From Aquilaria yunnanensis (Eukaryota; Streptophyta; Magnoliopsida; Malvales; Thymelaeaceae), in assembly GCA_039654915.1 (NCBI GenBank), contig CM077599.1, forward strand, positions 4,342,501 through 4,406,500: 64,000 bases of DNA, written 5' to 3'. Below are positions 1 to 11,177 of the stretch, piece after piece (position 1 is the first letter of the stretch; each line of letters starts with the position of its first letter). Made by a program: the position numbers and the translations under genes. The notes under the pieces were generated by a model. That model did no database searches. It had not been told where the DNA came from and worked only from the letters and a program-made list of their open reading frames with translations.

Positions 1-2502
1 TTTGCATCTAGTTTAGATACTTTTAGATATTTATTCAAATACTTGTTCACATGTATTTAAGAACTGTTGTTTTTTTTTTATTTCTAATGACACTTTTATT
101 TCTATTGATAACAAATTATTAAATTACCTACACATTGCTCCAGATATTTTCACATATTATGTGAAACACTTATACATATTCATTGACAAAAACATCATAT
201 ATATGTTATACCTCAGAATAAATACAGTCAAGCATAATTGGGGTAAAGGAACAAAAATAAATCAATAACCTTTGAACACACATTTACACTAGCTAGACGT
301 CAACAAACATGAAAAAGGAATCATATATAATCTACTAGATAAATCAGTTTGAATATTTTTAACTACCTCTTCATCCTTCTTGTCTTTTGCCATGTTAACA
401 ATTATTGCATTCGATCCAAATATGATAAACCATTGCCATATAACCAGCTTACATACACACTTGATGTTACGCATATCCCTCAGCTCTCTATACAAACATC
501 TTCAATTGATCACATCATTTTTCATTTGTTTACTTTGTAGTAAGCTTAAAAACACTTAGGCCCATACTTGTCAAGAGAACACATAATTCACAAAAACATG
601 CTTTAAGGTGTCACATAAATCACATTTGTAAGACAGATGATAGGTATAATTTATTCATTCTCATATGGATCGACAATCCACCTTGCATTGATTTCTAAAA
701 GTTCAACAATGTTTAGGGGAAACTAATGTGTCCAAACACAGCTTACAACCTCACTTGTCCTTCCATTCCCCTAGAGTCATGAGCAATTGACAGCACCCTG
801 GAGCTAACTTTTGTGAACTTATCTCTACATTCAAGTGATACCTACTAACTTATTTCACATTGTAAAGTAACTTTTTTTTTACGTCTGAATGGCACAAAGC
901 AACCTTAAAATTAAAGCCTAAATCATAACCTGGAGCTGCAATTACTGTGACACGCCCAACCAGTTGGAGAAGTTATCAAATTTGGTGTAGTCACTGTCCA
1001 AGATAATAGTCTAGTGCCACGTCTTCCCTACTACCTTGATTGCTGCTGCTTCCTCCTGAAACAGGACAAACAAAAGACACAACAGAGTGTGAATCTACCA
1101 ACAAGTCGCATACCTCTAATACTGGCTATTACTAATTCAACAGCCCAGTTCGTGCATTTAACTTCATGCCCAATCATGTACATGTACTAATCAATTATCA
1201 AAGACTGAACTTAAACGGAAAATTAATATTCGATGAAGCTAAATCCAACTTGTACAAAGCAGTATGACAGAAAAGCTTCAACTTGTCAACTAGCCCCGAA
1301 AAGATTTTGAAGCAGAAACTTTATAATACTAAATGTTTGAATAGGAAGAAACATAGATCAAACAATAAGCATGAAGAGTTGTAGTTTCAATTAAACAACA
1401 TGAGAGGAAGTCCTAGAGATATCAAACACAGTTGCCTACAAACGAACAGCAAAACTCAACTGCTGAAATAGCAGATGGATTCATTGGAACCTATATGTAC
1501 ATTTCTGACTGTATTGCAACCCAAAGTAACAATTTGGATAAATTATGCACTAAACCCATTCCCTAAAGCGTTACAGTTCCAAATTGAGTCCTCACGGACA
1601 TTGAACAACCAATCGACATCACTAATAAACAACTAATAACATTCAGAAACACTTTAAAATGGAGCTTATACACAACATATCAGGTTTACATACTCCAGAA
1701 TAAGGAAATGCAATTTTTTTTCTAGCAGTCACGAAAAAATCCATTTTGTCAGCAACATTTCGATTCACAAAAAACTAACCTCCAACAACTTTAGAATTAG
1801 ACGAATCAGGGAGGGGAACCCTTCAACGCAACAAATGGAGCTACGATCTGAAGAAATCGAGGGTGCAGGAACGATTAAAAAGCGGAAATGTAAATGAAAA
1901 CGAAAATGGACGAGTAACCGTATAAACGTTCGAATCCTCACCAGATCTTTCAAATCCAGGACCAAACGAAGCGTTTCCCAGCTAAAACTGCTCCGTCGAC
2001 AGCAATGGAGACCAGATCGGCGAACCTCGGAACAAGCTTGCGAAACGCCCAATCTATGCACAGTAAAATGGATGGAGAAGGAAGACAGGTTATAAAACGC
2101 CTTTTCCAACGGCCTAGCCGTTGGAAAATCATAAAATGAAACGCACCGTTTAGTTTAGAATATACCAACAGCTTAGCCGTTGGTAAACGAAGCCCAGACT
2201 AAAAGCCCAAAAGTACAAAATTGGGCCACCAACAAATGCACGTTGGAAAATCACCAACGGTCAAGCCCATTGGTAATTACCAACGGCTATGGCCGTTGGA
2301 AATAAGCCTCACTCCTACCCCGTCATTTACTAACAGCTAAGACGTTGGTAAGAAAACCCAAAAATTAGGCCCATTTCGAAATCCATTTTCACCAACGCGT
2401 GCAAATTGGAATGTGTTACCAACAGTTGTACACGTTGGTATTTACCAACGGCTTAGCCGTTGGTAATTATGCACGTTGGTAAAACCCCATTTTTTAGTAG
2501 TG
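1..2502 (-). mobile_element. CACTA (En/Spm) transposon, partial; one end only
   Basis: The right terminus reads CACTACTAAAAAATGGGG on the minus strand, the canonical CACTA start, ending at 2502. It is followed by TAA (2503-2505), a possible 3-bp target duplication. Bases 2104-2502 carry the subterminal signature of this superfamily: many copies of ACCAACG/CGTTGGT, several as palindromes (2104-2126, 2164-2184, 2281-2301, 2442-2466). The other terminus is outside the window. Leftward of the subterminal block, 1765-2100 is less AT-rich, and on the minus strand ends at a plausible splice donor (gatctg|gtgagg near 1942), as a first exon would. Another small candidate exon lies near 1040-1062. I recognise no transposase domain in 1-2100, so either only introns and leader are visible or the element is defective. 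Confidence 0.75.
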
Positions 2503-2505
2503 TAA

Positions 2506-3015
2506 GTCCAGGCCACCGCACCTTTTCTGGATGACGGATTTCAAGCTCCATCTACTTGAAATATGATTGGGATAGATGTGGTGCTGGAGTTTAGCCAGCA
2601 TTTAAAACGAGAGGCCGGCCTAGAAGAAAGGGAACCACGAACATGAGCCTGGTGTTAGACTATTTCTAGTGTCAATTTTAGGAACAATCTTTAACATTCT
2701 TAAGATCTTTACTTCTTTAGAACTTGAAACGATACTTAAAAAAATTAAGAATTTAAATGTATATTTTTAACAAATTTAGTATTTCTTTAGCATTTTCTTT
2801 GCTCAAAGAAATAAACCAAAGTTAAGTAAATCTCAAATAAATTTGGGGAGGCCATGCCCCCTGGGCTTTTGCTTACCTCCGCCAATGATCTAACTTGTTT
2901 GCCTTGCGGGTCTTGGAGCACCCAAGTCAACATTTCGGATTTATTCAGCACATTTTAGCTATGTGATGTGTGTGATTCTAGGGATGTTAATATATATTCA
3001 ATTCGGCAGGCATTT
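2506..3015. other. short intergenic segment, no gene seen
   Basis: This is the host or older repeat DNA into which the large LTR retrotransposon inserted. I find no convincing ORF or terminal repeats. The sequence resumes at 22176 after the element. Confidence 0.5.
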
Positions 3016-3020
3016 GGTTT
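3016..3020. repeat. target-site duplication GGTTT, left copy
   Basis: Five bases immediately outside the left LTR. They are identical to 22171-22175 outside the right LTR, as expected for gypsy integrase. Confidence 0.9.
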
Positions 3021-3282
3021 TGTGGCAACGTCGGGTTTTCGGGAGTCGCCACCAATCGGTTTTCGCTCAGGTCGATTGGATACCTTAAAATATGGTCTGC
3101 GAGAGTTCGGGGATCGGGAGTACGGTTACGCTAAAACAATATTGTTATAGCGCCCAAAATTGGCACCTTAGTTGATTTCAATTTTGTTTTACTTTGCTTT
3201 AAAAAAAAATTCAGTTAATTTTCAAACTAGAAATTTTAACTGAATTAGTCGAAATGTGGATTTTTTTAAGTTAAGTTGATAT

Positions 3283-4431
3283 TTCCGAACCATGGACTCT
3301 GCCGAGTCATTTGGACACGGAAGTTTTTAATTCCGAACCATGGACTCTGCCGAGTCACCCGGACACGGAATGTTGATGATATTTTAAATAATTTAATCCA
3401 TATCGTAAAATATGAATTTTTATCTTTTGTATTTATTTAATTTATTTAATTAAAAAATTTTGATATTTTTCAAACCGTAGATCCTGACGGATCATCCGGA
3501 TATGAAAATTATTTTAAAAAGGTGAGCCAAAAAATAATTATTTAATCAAAATTTCATTTATTTAATAATGAAACCAAAAATTTATGTATATTTCAAAAAT
3601 AAAAGAAAATTTTTAATATTTTATTTGTTTTATTTTGTTTTAATGAAAGATTAACCAAAAGTAATTATTTAATTAAGAAACCAAAAATTTATATGCATAT
3701 TTTAAAAATAAATAAAAGTTTTTGATATTTATATATTTTATTTTTTTGTGTTCTTTTTTATTGATAAAATAAGTCTAAAATATTTAAAAAAAAATTAATT
3801 CTTTTTTCTTGTTTATTTTTATTACCTTTATTTGAAATTATTTGGGTAAAATTTTATTTTGTTTAATAAAGGAAACAAAAAGTTATATCTTTTTATTATT
3901 TTGAAAGAAATAAGTAAAATATTACTGGATAAAAAAAATAAGTAAAATATTATCCCAAAGTTTTTCAATCAAAAAGTAAAATATTACTGAATAAAAATAA
4001 ATAAGTAAAATATTATCCCAAAGTTTTTCAATCAAAAAGTAAAATATTACTGAATAAAAATAAATAAGTAAAATATTATCCCAAAGTTTTTCAATCAAAA
4101 AGTAAAATATTACTGAATAAAAATAAATAAGTAAAATATTATCCCAAAGTTTTTCAATCAAAAAGTAAAATATTACTAAATAAAATCCTGAAGTTTTTAT
4201 ATCCTTTTATTCTTTTTACTAATAAAGAAACTAAAAAGTTATACTTAATAAATAAGTAATATATTGCTGGATAAAGAGATAAGTAAAATATTAGCCCAAA
4301 GTTTTTATTTTTTAATAAAAGAAAATTTATTTATATACTTTATGTAAAAAAATATATATATATATTTTATATACTTTATTTAAAAAAATATTTTCCAAGC
4401 CATGGATCCTGGCGGATCATTTGGACATGGA
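3283..4431 (-). other. four dispersed hairpin motifs in the 3' LTR
   Basis: Same four motifs as in the 5' LTR, at 3283-3322, 3331-3370, 3467-3508 and 4394-4431, with identical paired differences between copies. Confidence 0.6.
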
Positions 4432-6078
4432 GTTTAATTTTTATTAATTATTTATTTAATTAATTATTAATTAAATCATAATTTTTATTGGATTTTTATT
4501 ATTGTTTTTCTTGAATTTTTAATTATTATTACTATAGAAATATATTTAAAAAACAGAATTGATTTTTTTTGTATTTTTAGAATTATTTAATTATGTTTGT
4601 TAAATAATTTTTAATAAAAAGAATAAAAAGTTTAACTTTTTGTTCTCTTTAAAGAAATAATTAAAACATATGTTTCAAAATAATAAAAGATAATTGTCTT
4701 TAAAAAATGATTTTTAAATAGAATAAAGTTAATTATTCACATAAAAGAATCTTCTTTTAATTAGTTACTGTTTACTTATTTATTTATTTTTTATTATTAA
4801 ATAAGTGAAATAAATTTTATCATAAAATAAAATTTTGGCATAAAGGAAAATTAAATAAAGTAAGGTAAAGGGGAGGTTTTATTTTAGTTTAGACATAAAA
4901 AAAATGCATAAAATAACACATGTAAACATATAAAGGAATATTAAAAGATAATAAATAAATAAATAAAGTGGGGCTTTTTGACCATCCACTTAAAAAAAAT
5001 AAATAAATAGGAGGTATAACCTTCCATGAATTATAAAAGTTAGCAAAAGTTAGAAAAGTTAGATGTTAATAATGATAATAACAATAATAAAAGGTTAGTA
5101 AATTAGTAACAATAATAATAATAAAAGGTTAGTAAAGTTAGTAAAGTTAGTTGTTAATAACAATAAAAATAAAAGTTAGTAATGTTAGTTGAGTTAATTA
5201 TCAATAATAACAACAATAATAATAAAAATTAGTAAGTTAATAATGATAATAACAATAACAATAAAAGTTAGTTATGTTAGCAATTAATAATAATAATAAT
5301 AATAATAATAACAATAAAAGTTAGTATGGTTAGTAAGTTAGTGAGTTAATAATAGTAACAACAATAATAATAGAGGTTAGTGATAATAACAACAATAAAT
5401 AATAGATAAACAAATAAATATTAAAAGAGTTAGTAATTAGTTTTTCTTTCTGCAAGGATAAAAGAAAAGGTTAGTGACCAAAGTGAAAGAAATTGAAAAG
5501 ATGAATGATTATGTGGGAGTTTTACCTTTTGAAATTAAAACTTGAATTCTGAGAACAGGAAAACAGGGACGCGCGCGCGCACGAGGGGGAAAGGGGGCGG
5601 AGCTGGGCGACGGCACGCCAGGCGAGGGACGGCGAGGCAACGGCGGGCCAGGAATGGGGCGACGAGGCGACGGCGGGCCAGGCGAGGGACGGCGGTGTGA
5701 CGGCGGGCCAGGCGAGGGGCGGCGGCCGGCGAACTAGGAGAGAGAGACGCGGCGGAGGGAGAGACGGGACACGACGGGAAGAGAAGCGGACGGCGGCGGG
5801 ACGGCGTGGGAGCTACCGGCGGCGACGGGCGTGGCTGGGCCGGACGACCGCGGCAGAGGAGAGAAAAACGGTGAACGGAGAGAGAGAGAGAGAAAACGGA
5901 AGAAAAGAAAAAAACAAACGAAGAAGATGGTCGAATCGTAAGAAAAAAAAGTTTTGGGACTTTCTGGGCAGAGAAAGGATAAGCTAGGGAATAAGGCTGT
6001 AATTTTATCTTTTTTTTGAAACGGAGCTCTAAGTTTTCTTTCTATTTTTTTCTGTGTTCAGCACAAAATTTGGGGGGC

Positions 6079-6086
6079 TATTTATA
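6079..6086 (-). promoter_or_regulatory. TATA box of the 3' LTR
   Basis: Same TATAAATA as in the 5' LTR. It could drive read-out transcription leftward out of the element towards the CACTA end. Confidence 0.55.
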
Positions 6087-6601
6087 GAGGAAGTTTAGCT
6101 GAACTGTTGATGGATAAATTAATAAAAAATTTCAAACTTATCTCTTAAATTGGTAAAATGACAATTTTAGTCCTTTACGTCTCTCAGCCTCTGGATAAGT
6201 TCCTGAAGCTTCTGATTTTGACAATTTTGTCGTTTTCTGTCAATTTGAGCCAAAAACGTCGGCAGGCTCAAAATTTTATGTGACAAACTACCAAATGCTC
6301 CTGGAACTTTTAGAATTTGTCAATTTTTTCCGAAACTTCTCAATTTTGTCATTTTTACCTCAAACTTTTAATTTTTTGTCATTTTTTTCATGAAATTTTA
6401 TTTTATTTCAAACATACACATATTCACACATATATCATTTTAAATCAAATTTTCACAAAACAAAAATATATTTTCAACTAATTAAATTTTTTTTTTTTTT
6501 TTAATAATAATAGTAATATATATATTTTTTTTAAATTAATTTTTTTTAATAAAATTTTTTTTCAAAATTTTAAAACACCCGGACGAAATTGGGTGTCAAC
6601 A

Positions 6602-6614
6602 GCTGCCCCCTTTT
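6602..6614 (-). other. polypurine tract
   Basis: On the minus strand AAAAGGGGGCAGC directly precedes the first base of the 3' LTR, the expected place for plus-strand DNA priming. Confidence 0.75.
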
Positions 6615-6699
6615 GCATGCTTCATGGGACATGATGTATGCAAAGTCGTTACCAAATTTCGTCCGGCTTAGGTAGGCATTGAGAATGTTCTCGCCGCCC

Positions 6700-6875
6700 A
6701 AACAGTAAGGTTTAAGGAAAGGTCCTTAAAACCTCTAACGATAGGAAAACTCCTATTGTTGTAAGATGGACTGATTGATTGATTATTTGTTTGAGGTTAA
6801 GGAAAGGTCCTTAGAACCTCTAACGATAGGAAAGCTCCTATCGTTGTAAGATGGACTGATTGATTGATTATTTGT
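6700..6875. repeat. two 84-bp direct repeats next to the 47-bp array
   Basis: Two copies of GGTTAAGGAAAGGTCCTTA... with CTAACGATAGGAAA and TTGTAAGATGGACTG. They share the GATTGATTGATT tail with the 47-bp units, so they are probably the longer ancestor or a variant of that unit. Confidence 0.75.
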
Positions 6876-8480
6876 TTTCGAGGCAAAGGTTCCATCCTTA
6901 AAACCTCGGATTGATTGATTGATCTCGAGGCAAAGGTTCCATCCTTAAAACCCCGGATTGATTGATTGATGTCGAGGCAAAAGGTTCCATCCTTAAAACC
7001 TCGAATTGATTGATTGATGTCGAGGCAAAGGTTCCATCCTTAAAACCTCGGATTGATAATTGATCTCGAGGCAAAGGTTCCATCCTTAAAACCCCGGATT
7101 GATTGATTGATCTCGAGGCAAAGGTTCTATCCTTAAAACCTCGGATTGATTGATTGATCTCGAGGCAAAGGTTCCATCCTTAAAACCCCGGATTGATTGA
7201 TTGATCTCGAGGCAAAGGTTCTATCCTTAAAACCTCGGATTGATTGATTGATCTCGAGGCAAAGGTTCCATCCTTAAAACCTCGAATTGATTGATTGATC
7301 TCGAGGCAAAGGTTCCATCCTTAAAACCTCGGATTGATAATTGATCTCGAGGCAAAGGTTCCATCCTTAAAACCCCGGATTGATTGATTGATCTCGAGGC
7401 AAAGGTTCTATCCTTAAAACCTCGGATTGATTGATTGATTTCGAGGCAAAGGTTCCATCCTTAAAACCTCGGATTGATTGATTGATCTCGAGGCAAAGGT
7501 TCCATCCTTAAAACCCTGGATTGATTGATTGATGTCGAGGCAAAGGTTCCATCCTTAAAACCTCAAATTGATTGATTGATGTCGAGGCAAAGGTTCCATC
7601 CTTAAAACCTCGGATTGATAATTGATCTCGAGGCAAAGGTTCCATCCTTAAAACCCCGGATTGATTGATTGATCTCGAGGCAAAGGTTCTATCCTTAAAA
7701 CCTCGGATTGATTGATTGATCTCGAGGCAAAGGTTCCATCCTTAAAACCCCGGATTGATTGATTGATCTCGAGGCAAAGGTTCTATCCTTAAAACCCCGG
7801 ATTGATTGATTGATCTCGAGGCAAAGGTTCCATCCTTAAAACCCTGGATTGATTGATTGATGTCGAGGCAAAGGTTCCATCCTTAAAACCTCGGATTGAT
7901 TGATTGATCTCGAGGCAAAGGTTCCATCCTTAAAACCTCGAATTGATTGATTGATGTCGAGGCAAAGGTTCCATCCTTAAAACTTCGGATTGATAATTGA
8001 TCTCGAGGCAAAGGTTCAATCCTTAGAACCCCGGATTGATTGATTGATCTCGAGGCAAAGGTTCTATCCTTAAAACCTCGGATTGATTGATTGATCTCGA
8101 GGCAAAGGTTCCATCCTTAAAACCCTGGATTGATTGATTGATGTCGAGGCAAAGGTTCCATCCTTAAAACCTCGAATTGATTGATTGATGTCGAGGTAAA
8201 GGTTCCATCCTTAAAGCCTCGAATTGATTGATTGTTTTCGAGGCAAAGGTTCCATCCTTAAAACCTTGATGATGAAAATTGATTATTTTCGAGGCAAAGG
8301 TTCCATCCTTAAAACCCCGATGATGAAAATTGATTGTTTTCGAGGCAAAGGTTCCATCCTTAAAACCTCGGATTGATTGATTGATGTCGAGGTAAAGGTT
8401 CCATCCTTAAAACCTCGAATTGATTGATTGATCTCGAGGCAAAGGTTCCATCCTTAAAACCCTGGATTGATTGATTGTGA
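6876..8480 (-). repeat. 47-bp tandem repeat array, about 34 copies
   Basis: The unit is about 47 bp: a CTCGAGGCAAAGGTTC block, CATCCTTAAAACC, then GGATTGATTGATTGAT. Units differ by a few bases and some are 45-46 bp. CGAGG at one side can pair with CCTCG about 25 nt later, so each unit may form a short hairpin. The array lies between the LOG gene and the PPT. Short ORFs in it are artefacts. Confidence 0.93.
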
Positions 8481-8489
8481 GGCTAAGGA

Positions 8490-9023
8490 GCTTTCCTTAG
8501 GACCTCGAGCGAAATTTATATGAAAGCAATTGAAATTGGAATAATTTTCTTCGAAAGTGTGAATTTTTATAATAGGCGAGCGCAAAGAATTAGGCTTCGA
8601 TAAAACGAGTGAATCTTGATGATGACAATAACACTGACAAATTATGTAAAGGGAACGGATGTTTGGAATCAATATTCAAGGTTCATCTAATATTTTCTTC
8701 AGTAAATATAGATTCCCTTTTAAGATATGTCATCCGAATAAGGTTAAAGCTTAACTACCCCAAAATGTTATGCCTAGTAGACCTAATAGGATGCGTCTCA
8801 AGAGTAACAAAAATTACTCTTTACTCAGCCATTCCAACCTAAAGGCATTGTCCTATGGTTTTAATATCAGCCTGGACGAAACTATATTATAAAAAAAAGA
8901 AATTCCCTGAAAGGAAAAACTGAAACGCGAAAGAAAATGCTGATAATAAAACTAAAGGACAAGAAAAACGGATCAGATCGCTTCTTTCTTCCACAATACT
9001 TCAACAGGGTGAGTAAAGGACCA
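8490..9023. other. 3' flank of the LOG-like gene, no gene seen
   Basis: AT-rich sequence between the LOG stop and the 47-bp array. It probably includes the LOG 3' UTR. I see no conserved ORF. Confidence 0.5.
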
Positions 9024-9653
9024 TTATGGGAGTGAACTGGTCGGGAAAGACTGTCGTGTCCAGTCTATCTGAATCATTGCTGGATCTGGTTCAGGAACAA
9101 AAGCTTGTATTTTATCTAGCAATTCTTCAGCAGTTGTTGCGGATATTATGATTCGCCGTGCCACTCTTGATATGAAATTCTTCTGCATAGCATAATCCAT
9201 AAAAGCTATCAGACCTGTAAAGAAATTGTTAACATTTAAAAGCCCAATGGGTTTCTTATGCAAATTAAGTTGGGCCATGGAAGCAATTTGAAAGACTTCT
9301 CCCAATGTGCCAAAACCACCTGGTAGAGCGATAAAAGCATCAGCATTTAAAAGCATTTGTAACACACGCTCTTGCAAATTTTTAACCACTAATTCTTCTC
9401 CAATCGTGCCCCCAGAAATAAATTTCAGAGGTCCAGGGATAATACCCAGAACTTGACTTCCTCCTAGAGATGCTGCTGATGCTACACCTCCCATTAATCC
9501 GACACTACCTCCTCCATAAACTAAATGTATTTTTCGCTCAGCTAATACTCTACCCAAATGGTTGGCTGCTTTTAAATACTCTTCATCTTTTCCAGGAAAA
9601 GCCCCAGAAAATACACAAATACTTCGGGATTTACGAGTTGGGGTTTTCTCCAT
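9024..9653 (-). CDS. LOG-like: LONELY GUY-like cytokinin riboside 5'-monophosphate phosphoribohydrolase, 209 aa, intronless
   Basis: LOG enzymes release active cytokinin bases from their riboside monophosphates in cytosol and nucleus. This protein has the Rossmann-type fold signature of the family: CVFSGAFPGKDEEY near residues 13-26, YGGGSVGLMGGVA at 46-58, IIPGPL at 71-76 and the hallmark PGGFGTLGE at 111-119, which keeps the catalytic glutamate E119. R96 fits the arginine of the M-x2-RK motif, but the following lysine is V97. The length is near the usual 210-220 aa. I start at 9653 (MEKTPTRK...) rather than 9713 because a TATA box lies between. Plant LOG genes normally have several introns; this one has none, pointing to capture through RNA. 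The frame is intact. It is the last gene of the accessory module. Confidence 0.88.
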   Translation of the reverse strand: MEKTPTRKSRSICVFSGAFPGKDEEYLKAANHLGRVLAERKIHLVYGGGSVGLMGGVASAASLGGSQVLGIIPGPLKFISGGTIGEELVVKNLQERVLQMLLNADAFIALPGGFGTLGEVFQIASMAQLNLHKKPIGLLNVNNFFTGLIAFMDYAMQKNFISRVARRIIISATTAEELLDKIQAFVPEPDPAMIQIDWTRQSFPTSSLP

Positions 9654-9686
9654 TCCTATCCTTACCCTTGTGAGAAAAGAGGATAT

Positions 9687-9693
9687 ATTTATA
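9687..9693 (-). promoter_or_regulatory. TATA box of the LOG-like gene
   Basis: TATAAAT (extended to TATAAATATAT) on the minus strand, 34 bp upstream of the chosen ATG at 9653. It lies inside the longer open frame, which argues that the upstream ATG at 9713 is not used. The predicted 5' UTR is very short. Confidence 0.5.
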
Positions 9694-9734
9694 GAGATGA
9701 AGAGATAAGGCAATAATTTTATTTTTCAAGAATG

Positions 9735-10365
9735 GATACATTATTGCCAGCTATTCATAGTAGTCACGGGTATGACTCAGGTCGGGAGTGGGTACATTAT
9801 CATCAAAAGAGGAGGAAAATTTCAAAAGCAACTAAAATATACAGTAGTCGCGATTGTAGCTTATGTCAGGAGTAGGTACGTGATTGTCGGAAGTGAAGGA
9901 AAATTTCAAAAGTGGCAGCTATATACAGTAGTCCGTGTCAGGAGTGGGTACATTATTGCCAAAGAATGAGGAAAATTTCAAAAGCGACAGCTAGCATGTA
10001 CAGTATCGTGACTATGGCTCATGTCAGGAGTGGATACATTATCGCCGAAAGGGGAGGAAAATTTCAAAAGCGACAGCTAGCATGTACAGTAATCGTGACT
10101 TTGGTTCACATCGGGAGTGGATACATTATTACCAAAACAGGAGGAAAATTTCAAAAGCGACAGCTAGCACGTACAGTAATCGTGACTTTGGTTCACGTCA
10201 GGAGTGGATACATTATTACCAAAAGGGAAGGAAAATTTCAAAAGCGACAGCTAGCACGTACAGTAATCGTGACTTTGGTTCACGTCAGGAGTGGATACAT
10301 TATTACCAAAAGGGAAGGAAAATTTCAAAAGCGACAGCTAGCACGTACAGTAATCGTGACTTTGA
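9735..10365 (-). repeat. 87-bp tandem repeat array upstream of LOG, about seven copies
   Basis: Repeats contain TACATTATT, AAAATTTCAAAAGC and GTACAGTAATCGTGACT. Copies at 10181 and 10268 are 87 bp apart and almost identical; those nearer 9750 are more diverged. Single copies of the same sequence lie in the spacers between the NABP-like genes (about 11085-11140 and 11890-11975). The array is thus an amplified intergenic/upstream segment placed directly before the LOG promoter. Because 87 is a multiple of 3, it creates long shadow ORFs on the plus strand. Confidence 0.85.
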
Positions 10366-10412
10366 TCCTTGTCTTCCACTGGCTTTGCGTCCAGTAATGG
10401 CTTCAATGCTTT

Positions 10413-10961
10413 CTATGAATCGGTGATTTGCATCTCATCTAGCTTTCTCACAAACTGGCAAACAGGGTCGTTTAGGGTCAGATTCCCAAGACTGTAACGA
10501 TCTCGTTCTTTTTGGAAAATTATCCATAATCCAACAACCTCAAATTGCACTATTCCGCAAGAATGCGCTTCAAGAACCTCTCGAATATCTTCTAGAGATT
10601 CCTTACGCAAGCCATTCTTAATGAATCTTATTCTATCATTACGATTTCTGGTGATCACTCCTGGAGAACGACATTTATTGCCGCAAATCCACCATCCACA
10701 ATTATGACAAACGCCTAGCCTCTTTGCTCTTCTTTTTTTGGCATAAACGCTTTTACCAAAGTCGGGCATACGGGGAAAGAACGCTTCTGGAACTTCACCA
10801 GCTGAACGAACCTTAGCTTCAATTAGCCACCGCACATTATCAGGAATGTCTTTGTGCATAAATACTCTGAATCGTTCACATCTAGCTTGATAAATCTTTT
10901 TAAGAACATTTATTGGGAAGGAAGGAAAATACTTTCGTAGGGCGGAAAGAGAAGACTCCAT
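10413..10961 (-). CDS. viral-type nucleic-acid-binding (NABP-like) cysteine-rich protein, copy 1, 182 aa
   Basis: Third paralogue in transcription order. The frame opens at an ATG at 10976, but I chose the in-frame ATG at 10961. From there the protein starts MESSLSALRKYFPS, aligns with the starts of the other two copies and has exactly their length. The four-cysteine cluster is CHNCGWWICGNKC after a YAKKRRAKRLG arm, and the NRNDRIRFIKNGL segment is retained. The TATA box at 11021-11027 is about 60 bp upstream of this start. Residues conserved across all three copies are concentrated in the N-terminal 30, the arm, the cysteines and the C-terminal DPVCQ-VRKLD, which suggests protein-level constraint. 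Confidence 0.72.
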   Translation of the reverse strand: MESSLSALRKYFPSFPINVLKKIYQARCERFRVFMHKDIPDNVRWLIEAKVRSAGEVPEAFFPRMPDFGKSVYAKKRRAKRLGVCHNCGWWICGNKCRSPGVITRNRNDRIRFIKNGLRKESLEDIREVLEAHSCGIVQFEVVGLWIIFQKERDRYSLGNLTLNDPVCQFVRKLDEMQITDS

Positions 10962-11020
10962 TGATGAAGGAAGCAAAGAAAGAAATTAGTGATTGTAGGA
11001 AACGAAAATAACTAACACAT

Positions 11021-11027
11021 ATTTATA
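11021..11027 (-). promoter_or_regulatory. TATA box before NABP-like copy 1
   Basis: TATAAAT on the minus strand, in the context TCACTATAAAT. The same string occurs before copy 2, and a similar CTCTATAAAT occurs before LOG, so the genes appear to have separate promoters. Confidence 0.5.
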
Positions 11028-11177
11028 GTGATGAAAGGGATAATGCGTTAATTACACTTACAGAAGCAAGTACATTATTGTCAAAAGAAAAGACAAATGA
11101 CAGCTTATATGTACAGGAATCATGACCGTGGCTCTCATCTTCCACTGATTTATGTCCAGTAATGGCTTCAATGCCTT

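Larger units (their letters stand above)
3021..6601 (-). repeat. 3' LTR (element on minus strand), 3581 bp
   Basis: It is nearly identical to 18593-22170. By eye I find three substitutions (5825 A/G, 5840 C/T, 6131 T/C against 21395, 21410, 21701) and three 1-nt homopolymer indels (near 3785, 4694, 6490). Read on the minus strand, U3 comes first with a TATA box (6079-6086). Downstream lie a GC-rich purine-biased island (about 5565-5880), an AT-rich stretch of ATA/AAC repeats (5030-5420), a 63-bp tandem repeat (about 3907-4190) and four hairpin motifs (3283-4431). ORFs inside it are low-complexity shadows. Confidence 0.93.

Noticed and set aside
3922..4161. Minus-strand ORF of four hydrophobic repeats in the LTR (copy at 19493-19732)
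   Set aside because: A 63-bp AT-rich tandem repeat keeps the frame open; biased composition, and no start context or family.
5697..5987. Arg/Gly-rich ORF in the LTR (copy at 21267-21557)
   Set aside because: Translation of a GC-rich purine island on the strand opposite to the element; low complexity only.
6876..8480. CRISPR-like array
   Set aside because: Units are contiguous tandem copies with no unique spacers, in a plant retrotransposon.
9654..9713. Upstream ATG giving LOG 20 extra residues
   Set aside because: The added segment encodes the TATA box region and has no counterpart in LOG proteins.
9772..10426. Two long plus-strand ORFs (161 and 114 codons) with internal repeats
   Set aside because: They arise because the 87-bp repeat is a multiple of three; the repeat is non-coding spacer DNA and both frames are equally open.
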